Virus record (IMG/VR): IMGVR_UViG_3300025009_001418
Location: 1 to 30,306 of that record
DNA length: 30,306 nt
Strand: one strand, 5' to 3'
From: a virus
The notes beneath the pieces are model-generated. The model was not told the DNA's origin and did not search any database. It saw only the letters and a list, made by a program, of their open reading frames with translations. Position 1 is the stretch's first letter. Each line of letters starts with the position of its first letter. Positions 1 through 5,167 of the stretch are shown piece after piece. Made by a program: the position numbers and the translations under genes.

Positions 1-96
1 CGGGACGCCGCTTGGGACGCCGCTCGGGACGCCGCTTGGGACGCCACTTGGGACGCCACTTGGGACGCCGCTCGGGACGCCGCTCGGGACGCCGCT
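1..96 (+). repeat. 12-nt tandem repeat (8 units) inside the WDAA-repeat gene
   Basis: Eight consecutive 12-base units of the form GGGACGCCGCTY, differing only at the C/T that sets Arg versus Trp and at a G/A that sets Ala versus Thr. The array is in frame, so unit number can change without breaking the gene. It may extend left of the window. Confidence 0.9.
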
Positions 97-246
97 TTAT
101 ATACTAGAGGTATTATAGTCGCTGACCTAAAACTAGAACCAAAACATCATTCTTACATCAAAAAACGAATGGAAGTTTGGCAGAAGGGATATGGTTTATT
201 GTGCGATGTTGATGGAGTTTTGTATTGTTATAAGAAAATCAAGTAA
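1..246 (+). CDS. WDAA/RDAA-repeat protein, C-terminal part (5' end outside window)
   Basis: Frame 1 is open from the first base to TAA at 244-246 and gives 81 residues. Residues 1-32 are eight four-residue units (RDAA, WDAA or WDAT). They are followed by a non-repetitive tail of about 50 residues with the strings WQKGYGLLCDVDGVLYCY. From general knowledge, Ala/Asp/Trp repeats with this kind of tail recur in phage and prophage hypothetical proteins, but I know of no assigned function. The repeat predicts an alanine-rich helix. The N-terminus is missing because the window begins inside the gene, so repeat number and full length are unknown. Confidence 0.7.
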   Translation, partial: RDAAWDAARDAAWDATWDATWDAARDAARDAALYTRGIIVADLKLEPKHHSYIKKRMEVWQKGYGLLCDVDGVLYCYKKIK

Positions 247-250
247 CCCC

Positions 251-271
251 TTATCAGCTTAAAAAATAAGT
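251..271 (+). promoter_or_regulatory. Leader element A (copy 1), upstream of the pentapeptide-repeat gene
   Basis: The 14 bases TTATCAGCTTAAAA (251-264), followed by an AATAAGT-type run, end directly at the ATG at 272. The same 14 bases, with a near-identical continuation, occur at 758-780 directly before the next gene. No Shine-Dalgarno site is present in either copy. A duplicated A-rich translation leader or operator is the likely reading. Confidence 0.5.
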
Positions 272-757
272 ATGAAAATAACCAAACAACAAGTGCTAGA
301 CAATTTAGATGAGGTCAAGAAGTATATCAGCGAGGCGGAAAATAAAGCCGAAGAAAAAGTGTTAGGTATTGCGATTAAAAATCGTTTTACGGGGGAGATT
401 GTCTTCCAAAGCACCAAGACGGCTTACAAGGAAGCGATTATTGAGAAAGGAGACACCGACCTTAGTGAAGCCAACCTTCGTGAAGCCGACCTTAGTGAAG
501 CCAACCTTAGTGGAGCCGACCTTGGTGGAGCCAACCTTCGTGAAGCCAACCTTAGTGGAGCCGACCTTAGTGGAGCCGACCTTGGTGGAGCCGACCTTGG
601 TGGAGCCAACCTTAGTGGAGCCGACCTTCGTGGAGCCGACCCTAGTGGAGCCGAATTGATGAACGCTAAGTTTTATGGTAAGGGCGGAAAAACTAAAATA
701 AAGAAATCACAACTAAATGACTTCTTAACTGCCCTTGGAGTGATTATGGAAGATTAG
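272..757 (+). CDS. Pentapeptide-repeat protein
   Basis: 161 residues in three parts. Residues 1-60 are charged, with no recognised domain. Residues 61-130 are about 14 five-residue units of the A(D/N)LxX type ([15 protein letters not shown]). Residues 131-161 are a short C-terminal tail. Pentapeptide repeats are known to fold into a right-handed quadrilateral beta-helix; some mimic DNA and inhibit gyrase (Qnr, MfpA), but most have unknown roles. About 14 units would make only three to four coils. The repeat DNA is nearly exact at 15 bases, suggesting recent expansion. The ATG is chosen because it follows the leader element at 251-271; there is no Shine-Dalgarno site. A role in host takeover is possible but not shown. 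Confidence 0.85.
   Translation: MKITKQQVLDNLDEVKKYISEAENKAEEKVLGIAIKNRFTGEIVFQSTKTAYKEAIIEKGDTDLSEANLREADLSEANLSGADLGGANLREANLSGADLSGADLGGADLGGANLSGADLRGADPSGAELMNAKFYGKGGKTKIKKSQLNDFLTALGVIMED
452..661 (+). repeat. 15-nt tandem repeat coding pentapeptides
   Basis: About 14 in-frame 15-base units built on GGAGCCGACCTTAGT with few substitutions. Near-identity at the DNA level, including silent positions, argues for slippage or recombination rather than old divergence. Long open frames in the other reading frames here are artefacts of the repeat. Confidence 0.85.
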
Positions 758-780
758 TTATCAGCTTAAAAGAATAAAGT
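758..780 (+). promoter_or_regulatory. Leader element A (copy 2), upstream of the CCGH protein
   Basis: TTATCAGCTTAAAA at 758-771, followed by an A-rich run ending AAAGT just before the ATG at 781. It is a near copy of 251-271. The element begins one base after the stop of the pentapeptide gene. Confidence 0.5.
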
Positions 781-1146
781 ATGACCAATAAAAGAGTAGA
801 GGAGATAGTGGGGGAAGTGGAATGCACTTGTCGAAGTAGTAATAGACCAGACATCGGAGAAACTCCTGAAAGAATACTTGACCCAAATGAGTATTTTAAA
901 TGGGATGTTCCTGCAAAAAAAGTTGCTGTTGACGAGTGTATTGCCGATGAAGTTTTGGCTCTTTGGAAAGCGGGAATTTGGACAAGGGGAAGTTGTTGCG
1001 GACACAATGATTTTTGGGATAGGTCTATTATTCTTGATGAGGGTGTAATTGTTATTCCATTTTCATTGGTGTCAAAGAAAACAAAACTTCAACAATGGCG
1101 ATTAGTAGATTTAACCTTAATCCCTCCTAAGGAGAATAACCCATGA
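781..1146 (+). CDS. Conserved phage protein with GSCCGH motif
   Basis: 121 residues. The central segment VDECIADEVLALWKAGIWTR followed by GSCCGHN is typical of a widespread phage hypothetical family in which a CCGH motif follows a predicted helix. Paired Cys and His suggest metal binding, but no activity is established to my knowledge. The gene starts directly after leader element A and has no Shine-Dalgarno site. It ends in TGA. An ATG overlapping that stop opens only a nine-codon frame (1143-1172), which I do not annotate. Family assignment is from memory of the motif and function is unknown. Confidence 0.7.
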   Translation: MTNKRVEEIVGEVECTCRSSNRPDIGETPERILDPNEYFKWDVPAKKVAVDECIADEVLALWKAGIWTRGSCCGHNDFWDRSIILDEGVIVIPFSLVSKKTKLQQWRLVDLTLIPPKENNP

Positions 1147-1187
1147 AAGACCTAATCACCCAAGCAATGTAAACTAACTCCCGTTTT

Positions 1188-1216
1188 AGTATATCTTCGG
1201 GTTAAAGATATATACT
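1188..1216 (+). other. Hairpin downstream of the CCGH gene
   Basis: AGTATATCTT (1188-1197) pairs with AAGATATATACT (1205-1216) through a 10-bp stem with a two-base bulge and a CGGGTTA loop. There is no T-tract. It lies just before the terminator at 1221 and may help 3'-end formation. Confidence 0.45.
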
Positions 1217-1220
1217 ACAT

Positions 1221-1245
1221 AACCGTCCCCAAAAGGCGGTTTTTT
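1221..1245 (+). terminator. Rho-independent terminator
   Basis: Stem AACCGTC (1221-1227) with GGCGGTT (1235-1241), one G-T wobble and a CCCAAAA loop, followed by a T run to 1245. It lies downstream of the three repeat/CCGH genes and closes that transcription unit. Confidence 0.65.
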
Positions 1246-1278
1246 AGTGAAAGGTGGATAACTCTGTAATGGTGACTG

Positions 1279-1287
1279 TGGTATAAT
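1279..1287 (+). promoter_or_regulatory. Extended -10 promoter TGGTATAAT
   Basis: A perfect TATAAT at 1282-1287 with TGG directly in front is an extended -10 element; no clear -35 is seen. The same nine bases occur at 7196-7204 and 25265-25273. Expected transcription start is near 1294, so the RNA would begin with the hairpin series that follows. Confidence 0.55.
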
Positions 1288-1530
1288 AAAAAGCATCCTG
1301 GGGAGGATACTTTTTACTGCCAGGTTTTACGGTGGCACGCTTGACCCGGATTAACCGGGAAATAATGAATGTCCTCTGCCAGCTTACGAGCAGGGACTCG
1401 GCCGGCGGTTCGGCCTTAATCTGTAGCCGTTGTAATATAGGCTAAATTACAGGACAATTTTGATAATTTGTGTTATAGCTTGGGACCGGAATGTCGGTAA
1501 ACTAAGCTCTTTAACAAGGTTAGAAGGAGG
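1288..1530 (+). ncRNA. Candidate structured RNA / leader upstream of the HNH gene
   Basis: This roughly 240-base stretch has no gene but holds consecutive stems. AAAAAG-C-ATCCT (1288-1299) pairs with AGGAT-A-CTTTTT (1304-1315). TGCCA 1318-1322 pairs with TGGCA 1333-1337. CCCGG 1345-1349 pairs with CCGGG 1355-1359. GTCCTCTGC 1371-1379 pairs with GCAGGGAC 1390-1397, one bulge. GGCCG 1400-1404 pairs with CGGCC 1411-1415. TAGCC 1424-1428 pairs with GGCTA 1440-1444. AGCTT 1477-1481 pairs with AAGCT 1504-1508 and encloses ACCG/CGGT. An extended -10 precedes it and a strong AAGGAGG follows at about 1523-1529. The first stem ends in T5 and could also act as a terminator. I recognise no known RNA family. 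Options are a long 5' leader of the HNH gene, an endonuclease-associated RNA, or a phage small RNA. Confidence 0.45.
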
Positions 1531-1580
1531 TGCGTATGAATCTGTTGCGAATATGAACTGGTTTGTGGTATCATTCTTCT

Positions 1581-2114
1581 ATGAGAAAATCTAAGGGTTT
1601 CTGGGTTAAACAGAAAGGTTATATCATGAGGTCTTGCCCCGGCCATCCGCGGGCGGATAAGGACGGGTTTGTTATTGAACATCAATTAGTGATGGAACAA
1701 CATCTCGGCCACCTCATAGATACCCAAAAATTCCAAATTCACCACATCAATGGAGTTAAGGGCGATAATCGTATAGAAAACCTTCAACTTCTAACGCCCG
1801 GTGACCACTCGCGAATTACCAAGGGGTGGTGGTTGGTTGATGGATTTTGGTATAAATGGTGTACTGGTTGCGGGAGAAAATTATTAGTCAATCTTGATAA
1901 TTTTTACCAATCTAGCACGGGTACATTTTCTTATAGATGTCGTGATTGCACAAAAAAGTCAGCCAACAACAGAAAAAAAGTTGTCGTTGGCAGCCGTTTG
2001 TGTAAATTGTGCGGCAAGAAATTCGGGGTATTATCGCAGCATCGTAAGCAACTCTTTTGTGGGTATAGTTGTGGTAGTAAGTGGAAAGGCGTCAAAAACA
2101 AGGAGGATTATTGA
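1581..2114 (+). CDS. HNH homing-type endonuclease with C-terminal zinc fingers
   Basis: 177 residues from ATG 1581; an upstream TTG at 1563 is possible. Residues 13-80 form the phage HNH module, with GHPRADKDGFVIEHQLVMEQ, the core HHINGVKGDNRIENL (His54, His55, Asn57, Asn68) and a following GDHSRI. The C-terminal part has C94xxC97 with C120xxC123, and C141xxC144 with C160xxxC164, two likely zinc-binding units for DNA recognition. Such free-standing endonucleases nick or cut DNA and spread by homing. The strong AAGGAGG at about 1523 is too far upstream for this ATG; it serves a six-codon frame (1536-1556) whose stop overlaps a 13-codon frame (1553-1594), so start choice may involve coupling. 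The stop overlaps the next ATG by one base. Confidence 0.8.
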   Translation: MRKSKGFWVKQKGYIMRSCPGHPRADKDGFVIEHQLVMEQHLGHLIDTQKFQIHHINGVKGDNRIENLQLLTPGDHSRITKGWWLVDGFWYKWCTGCGRKLLVNLDNFYQSSTGTFSYRCRDCTKKSANNRKKVVVGSRLCKLCGKKFGVLSQHRKQLFCGYSCGSKWKGVKNKEDY

Positions 2115-2260
2115 TGAATATATACCTTGTACTCGCCGGCCTTCTCTATGTGTTAGGGGCGGTCAAATCGGCTTATGACGGTGAGGTGAAAATGGCGGGC
2201 GTGCTGGTATGCTACGCGCTCGCTAACTTTATCCTCTCCCTCATCAAGGAGGCGAAATGA
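2114..2260 (+). CDS. Small membrane protein, two predicted TM segments
   Basis: 48 residues. Two hydrophobic stretches (residues 2-16, rich in Leu/Val/Ala/Gly, and about 27-43) are separated by the polar turn SAYDGEVK, so both ends should lie on the same side of the membrane. AAGGAGG lies about 8 nt before the ATG. Its first base overlaps the HNH stop and its own stop overlaps the next gene (ATGA), indicating translational coupling. Size and topology would fit a holin-like or accessory inner-membrane protein, but there is no motif to assign a function. Confidence 0.65.
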   Translation: MNIYLVLAGLLYVLGAVKSAYDGEVKMAGVLVCYALANFILSLIKEAK

Positions 2261-2550
2261 AACGGGCAATCTTCGAGTTCTTACAAGGGGATGTCCGGAT
2301 TAAGTTGAAGGTCATCCCCAGAAAGTGCGGTTGGACAAACCGTGTGGACGAAATCGTCCTTAACCCAAAGTATGACATCCTCTCCACTTGTTTACACGAG
2401 GTCATTCATTGCCTTCGGGGAGACTTGGTGGAGGCCGAAGTCCTCAAAGAGGAACGGCGAATCGCCGAGTTGATGACCAACCGCGAGTGGAAGCGTCTAC
2501 TCACCATCATTAACCTCAAGGTGAATCACCCGATTCGCGGAGGGTACTGA
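2257..2550 (+). CDS. HExxH metallopeptidase-like phage protein
   Basis: 97 residues. CLHEVIHCL at residues 46-54 carries the HExxH zinc motif and is followed by an acidic segment (GDLVEAEVLKEE) that could supply a third ligand. Small phage proteins with this layout are common and are annotated as putative metallopeptidases or SprT-like proteins; the substrate is unknown. Strong Shine-Dalgarno AAGGAGG precedes the ATG, and the start overlaps the stop of the small membrane protein. At under 100 residues it is much shorter than true SprT proteins. Confidence 0.65.
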   Translation: MKRAIFEFLQGDVRIKLKVIPRKCGWTNRVDEIVLNPKYDILSTCLHEVIHCLRGDLVEAEVLKEERRIAELMTNREWKRLLTIINLKVNHPIRGGY

Positions 2551-2551
2551 A

Positions 2552-2653
2552 ATGAAGTGGTTCAAATGGATTCACTCCCACCATCACTGGTACTTGTGTA
2601 TCAGATGGGGGAAGTACAAAGGAGGCTCCCGTGAAGAAGAAGACAGTCGCTGA
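2552..2653 (+). CDS. Small Trp/His-rich protein
   Basis: 33 residues, beginning MKWFKWIHSHHHWYLC and ending in an acidic/basic tail. GGAGG lies about 7 nt before the ATG, and the ATG is 1 nt after the previous stop, which supports translation. Its 3' part overlaps the start of the phosphoesterase gene by 23 nt, so it may act mainly as a coupling frame. No family recognised. Confidence 0.4.
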   Translation: MKWFKWIHSHHHWYLCIRWGKYKGGSREEEDSR

Positions 2654-3644
2654 CGACAAACAAAAGCTGGCTGACCAGTCTCTTTTCCGAGAGCTGAAAG
2701 CCAAATACCAACTTCTCCTCAAAGAGAACGATGCCCTTGAAGAACAAGTGGCGAATGTTCTCCAGATGAGAAAGCGGGTATCTACCCACCAGATTGTTGC
2801 CAGCAAGAAATCAGGCCACGGTGAGGCAACCGCCTTTATCGTCGCCTCGGACTGGCATATGGAGGAACGAGTAACCGCCGAAAGCGTTTACGGCCTCAAC
2901 GAGTATTCGCTCGAGATTGCCAAAGCCCGCTCCGACCGCTTTTTCAAGAACGCCTTAGTGCTTCTGAATATCTGTCGGCGCGATATCCGCATCAAAGAAA
3001 TCGTCCTCGGACTCCTGGGGGACTTCATCACCAATCAAATCCACGAGGAACTGATGGAGATGAACACCCTCCGGCCGATTGAGGCGGTGATGCTGGTCCA
3101 AAGTTGGTTGGCCTCGGGGATTGAGTTTCTGCTCAAGAACACCGACTGCCACCTGACCATCCCCTGCTGTACAGGGAACCACTCGCGAATTACCAAACGC
3201 ATCCACCACTCCACCGAGCAAGGCAACTCATTGGAACACTTGATGTACCACTCCCTCGCCCTTCATTTCCTGAAGGAAAAGCGGGTGAAATTCATCATCA
3301 ACCAGTCCTACCACACTTTCCTTGATGTTTATGGACAAACCGTGCGGATTCACCACGGCCACGCCATCAAGTATCAAGGGGGAGTCGGGGGTATCACGAT
3401 TCCAATGAACAAAGCCATTGCCCAGTGGAACAAGGCCAAAGAAGCCGACCTCGACATCTGCGGGCATTGGCACCAGTTCAAAGACACCGGCAACTGCATC
3501 GTCAACGGGTCGCTCATTGGCTACTCGCCTTACGGCATTGTCATCAAGGCCGAGTACGAAAGGCCCAAGCAAGCGTTCTTCCTCCTTGATTCTAAGAGGG
3601 GAAAAACGATTGTCGCCCCGATTATCGTCCACACTGACTTCTAA
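2631..3644 (+). CDS. Calcineurin-like metallophosphoesterase
   Basis: 337 residues from GTG 2631 with AAAGGAGG five bases before it. The N-terminal 60 residues are helical and charged. The two-metal phosphoesterase motifs are complete and in order: SDWH (Asp74, His76), GLLGD (Asp131), TGNH (Asn183, His184), HHGH (His242, His244) and GHWH (His279, His281). Members hydrolyse phosphomonoesters or phosphodiesters; phage homologues are often suggested to act on nucleic acids or nucleotides, but the substrate cannot be read from sequence. It is probably cytosolic, with no signal peptide. Codon choice looks more GC-rich than in the structural genes. Followed by a hairpin at 3657. Confidence 0.85.
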   Translation: MKKKTVADDKQKLADQSLFRELKAKYQLLLKENDALEEQVANVLQMRKRVSTHQIVASKKSGHGEATAFIVASDWHMEERVTAESVYGLNEYSLEIAKARSDRFFKNALVLLNICRRDIRIKEIVLGLLGDFITNQIHEELMEMNTLRPIEAVMLVQSWLASGIEFLLKNTDCHLTIPCCTGNHSRITKRIHHSTEQGNSLEHLMYHSLALHFLKEKRVKFIINQSYHTFLDVYGQTVRIHHGHAIKYQGGVGGITIPMNKAIAQWNKAKEADLDICGHWHQFKDTGNCIVNGSLIGYSPYGIVIKAEYERPKQAFFLLDSKRGKTIVAPIIVHTDF

Positions 3645-3656
3645 CCACACGGTTTC

Positions 3657-3687
3657 GCCTCATTTTCCTTAAAATGGGGCTTCGTTT
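3657..3687 (+). terminator. Hairpin, weak terminator candidate
   Basis: GCCTCATTTT (3657-3666) pairs with AAAATGGGGC (3671-3680), a 10-bp stem with one G-T wobble and a CCTT loop, followed by TTCGTTT. It is 12 nt after the phosphoesterase stop. The interrupted T-tract makes termination uncertain. Confidence 0.5.
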
Positions 3688-3689
3688 AC

Positions 3690-3776
3690 AGGAACTAAGG
3701 GGGAGTCTTCCAGCTCCTTGGTGGTGTTCCCGGTTCAGTTTTCAAACCGAAGCCTTGGTTCCCGTAACAGGAGCTG
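3690..3776 (+). other. Non-coding leader with long-range pairing
   Basis: CAGCTCC (about 3710-3716) is complementary to GGAGCTG (about 3770-3776), enclosing a hairpin CGGTT/AACCG around 3732-3750. The sequence CCTTGG..TTCCCG occurs twice inside, so one half looks like an imperfect duplication of the other. No gene fits here. It would form the 5' leader of the small membrane gene at 3811. Confidence 0.35.
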
Positions 3777-3810
3777 AACTTTGACAAATAGAACTCTGAA
3801 AGGGGGAGCG

Positions 3811-3978
3811 ATGACTAATATCCTTAGGTTTACTTTGTGTGTGTTGGTCATTACCTGCTTCCTCATCTTGTGGGAATTAAGGTATGACTTCGAACGGCTG
3901 TATCACTTCATCAGAAAGGCGGTGTGTCGTGTCTGTGTGCTGTTCTCATTGCGAAGCCACCATCGTCCCCCGCCGTAA
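3811..3978 (+). CDS. Small single-TM protein
   Basis: 55 residues from ATG 3811, chosen because AAAGGGGGAG lies just upstream; a TTG at 3781 would add ten residues without a Shine-Dalgarno site. Residues 4-21 form one hydrophobic membrane segment, followed by a basic tail (RKAVCRVCVLF, SLRSHHRPPP) expected in the cytoplasm. The 3' part overlaps the next gene by 50 nt in another frame. No family recognised. Confidence 0.5.
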   Translation: MTNILRFTLCVLVITCFLILWELRYDFERLYHFIRKAVCRVCVLFSLRSHHRPPP

Positions 3979-4096
3979 GGAGGTGACGAATGGCAAGTGG
4001 AAGAAAGACCACATAACCCTCTCAATCTGCCAGGCGTGCCAGTTACGCCTCGCTAAACAGGAGAAGAAGAAACTCGGTAAGAAGTACAAATTCTAA
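3929..4096 (+). CDS. Small zinc-ribbon-like protein (Cys-rich, basic)
   Basis: 55 residues from GTG 3929, with a GGCGG-type Shine-Dalgarno site 6-8 nt upstream. The frame is open further upstream (ATG at 3884), but the extra residues fall inside the previous gene. CCSHC (Cys4, Cys5, Cys8) and ICQAC form two CxxC knuckles about 30 residues apart, as in a zinc ribbon. The C-terminus is strongly basic (KQEKKKLGKKYKF), suggesting nucleic-acid or ribosome contact. First of three small CxxC proteins in this block. Function unknown. Confidence 0.55.
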   Translation: MSVCCSHCEATIVPRRKEVTNGKWKKDHITLSICQACQLRLAKQEKKKLGKKYKF

Positions 4097-4106
4097 GGAG
4101 AGAGCA

Positions 4107-4184
4107 ATGGACATATTTACCCTGTCGGTAGATGTGGTCCTCATTGCCCTTGTCCTTTGGACGATGTTAAGGAGGACCAAATGA
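4107..4184 (+). CDS. Micro membrane protein (25 residues)
   Basis: AAGGAGAG precedes ATG 4107 by about 5 nt. The 25 residues form one hydrophobic segment (VDVVLIALVLWTML) with a short basic end RRTK. The TGA stop overlaps the next ATG (ATGA), and the last codons contain the AAGGAGG that serves the next gene. It is probably a real membrane micropeptide, or at least a coupling frame. No family can be assigned at this size. Confidence 0.45.
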   Translation: MDIFTLSVDVVLIALVLWTMLRRTK

Positions 4185-4390
4185 AAAAACTCACTTGTGT
4201 TGCCTGTAAGTCTTTTTGGAAGTTTGAGAACTACGGTCGGGACGAGGAGCTGTTCCTCATCTGTGACGACTGTAAGCTCAAATACGAGAAGTTGCAGGCG
4301 GAAATCCAAGGTGTCCACACCAGTCTCTTGGGGGCGTTAAGACGCTTTAGCCGGAGACATCGCCCCGCCGGAGGGTGGGGAGAAAGGTAA
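4181..4390 (+). CDS. Small zinc-ribbon-like protein
   Basis: 69 residues from ATG 4181 with AAGGAGG 5-6 nt upstream; a TTG start at 4157 is less likely. C6xxC9 and C32xxC35 (TCVACK, ICDDCK) form a classic two-knuckle zinc ribbon, followed by a helix and a basic tail (RRFSRRHRP). It resembles the neighbouring protein at 3929 in layout but not in detailed sequence. Such small phage zinc ribbons often bind nucleic acid or host RNA polymerase; nothing here shows which. Confidence 0.6.
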   Translation: MKKLTCVACKSFWKFENYGRDEELFLICDDCKLKYEKLQAEIQGVHTSLLGALRRFSRRHRPAGGWGER

Positions 4391-4393
4391 ATT

Positions 4394-4843
4394 ATGGAGA
4401 CGAAAGACATCGTGTACTTGAGTGGGCCGATTACCGGCAACGAGGGCTACATCGAGTTCTTCGCCTACTGGGAGAACATCTTTGAGCAAGGCGGTTACGC
4501 GGTGATGAACCCAGCCAAACTGGATGACCCCACCAACCCACCGCCGTGGATTGAGTGCATTGTCCGTGATTTGGGCTACCTGTTGCTCGCAGACTATGTT
4601 GCCCTATTACCGGGCTGGGAAGAGTCAATGGGAGCGAGAATGGAGCTAATGGCTGCCATCCGGCTGGGCAAACCGCTCATCATTCCGCCCGGCTCGGCCA
4701 GTGGTGTCACCTTCCAATTCGAGGCCAGTCCTAGAGGCGAGCTTCAAGACTTGGGGTCTAACGGCCTCCAAGGAATTGAAGAAGAAGTGGACCTCTCGGA
4801 CATACCGGGGTGGAACAATGAAGAGACGACTGAAGAGGAATGA
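4394..4843 (+). CDS. DUF4406 protein (nucleoside deoxyribosyltransferase-like fold)
   Basis: 149 residues. The N-terminal 100 residues match the DUF4406 pattern: VYLSGPITG (7-15), a Phe-rich helix, GYAVMNPA (34-41), and LLADYVALLPGWEESMGARM with the following ELMAAIRLGKPLI. The family has the Rossmann-like fold of nucleoside 2-deoxyribosyltransferases and is frequent in phages. The conserved GWEESxGA and the Glu nearby could form a nucleotide-binding active site. The C-terminal 45 residues are acidic and variable. Role inferred only: nucleotide salvage or modification. GAGAAAGG upstream serves as the Shine-Dalgarno site. Confidence 0.8.
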   Translation: METKDIVYLSGPITGNEGYIEFFAYWENIFEQGGYAVMNPAKLDDPTNPPPWIECIVRDLGYLLLADYVALLPGWEESMGARMELMAAIRLGKPLIIPPGSASGVTFQFEASPRGELQDLGSNGLQGIEEEVDLSDIPGWNNEETTEEE

Positions 4844-5054
4844 ATACAAGGGGACAATCCTCTGCCCGGGCTGTTTCAAGATTAAACCCGGCACCAGACA
4901 TCATTGTTGCCCCCAACGCCACTTCGAGCAGTCCCCTTTGCTCTACTTGTGCGATGATTGCCACCGCCAAATCGAGCAAGTAACCCCTCAAGAATTACAA
5001 CCTGACGAGTTCTATTTTGAAATCTGCCGCCTCTTTCTCAAGAGTCGCAGATAA
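4818..5054 (+). CDS. Small HNH-like / zinc-binding protein
   Basis: 78 residues from ATG 4818, overlapping the DUF4406 gene by 26 nt. LCPGC (Cys16, Cys19), then RHHCCPQRHF and LCDDCH in the middle. The spacing HHCCPQRHF..LCDDCHRQIE resembles the His-box and Cys-knuckle of short HNH-type proteins (HHxxPxR..LCxxCH), so it may be a treble-clef zinc protein related to HNH nucleases. It is too short for a full homing endonuclease, and the usual Asn-containing second half is not evident. Last gene of the block rich in Shine-Dalgarno sites. Confidence 0.55.
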   Translation: MKRRLKRNEYKGTILCPGCFKIKPGTRHHCCPQRHFEQSPLLYLCDDCHRQIEQVTPQELQPDEFYFEICRLFLKSRR

Positions 5055-5119
5055 CTCCCAAGACCCGGCCAAGTCTCAAAACTGGCCTCATTTAAGACTT
5101 ATGCTAGAAAGCAACCAAA

Positions 5120-5144
5120 GGATAAGTACAAATTGTACTCATCC
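5120..5144 (+). promoter_or_regulatory. Near-perfect 25-bp palindrome, candidate operator, followed by TTGACA
   Basis: Two 12-base arms (GGATAAGTACAA and TTGTACTCATCC) around a single central A, with one mismatch. It is directly followed by a consensus -35 hexamer TTGACA at 5145-5150. The matching -10 position (TATGAA, 5167-5172) would overlap the annotated ATG at 5168. The palindrome may be an operator for a repressor, or a hairpin at the end of the upstream unit; there is no T-tract. Confidence 0.5.
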
Positions 5145-5167
5145 TTGACATATTTAACACCAATGCT

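Noticed and set aside
1-96. CRISPR-like array
   Set aside because: 12-nt units are contiguous with no spacers and translate in frame to WDAA/RDAA; no cas genes nearby.
424-609. Minus-strand open frame and the +2 frame (369-659) across the pentapeptide repeat
   Set aside because: 15-nt periodicity with few stops keeps several frames open; the products are simple Pro/Ser/Leu repeats and the real frame has a normal N-terminal and C-terminal domain.
1143-1172. Nine-codon frame overlapping the CCGH stop (ATGA)
   Set aside because: Too short, no Shine-Dalgarno site, followed by hairpin and terminator; likely chance.
1188-1530. Group I intron
   Set aside because: AAGATATATACT resembles the S-box string, but it simply pairs in a local hairpin; no convincing P/Q/R set or split exon gene flanks the HNH gene.
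3228-3650. 140-codon minus-strand frame within the phosphoesterase gene
   Set aside because: The forward frame holds all metallophosphoesterase motifs; the reverse frame is a GC-rich codon shadow without motifs.
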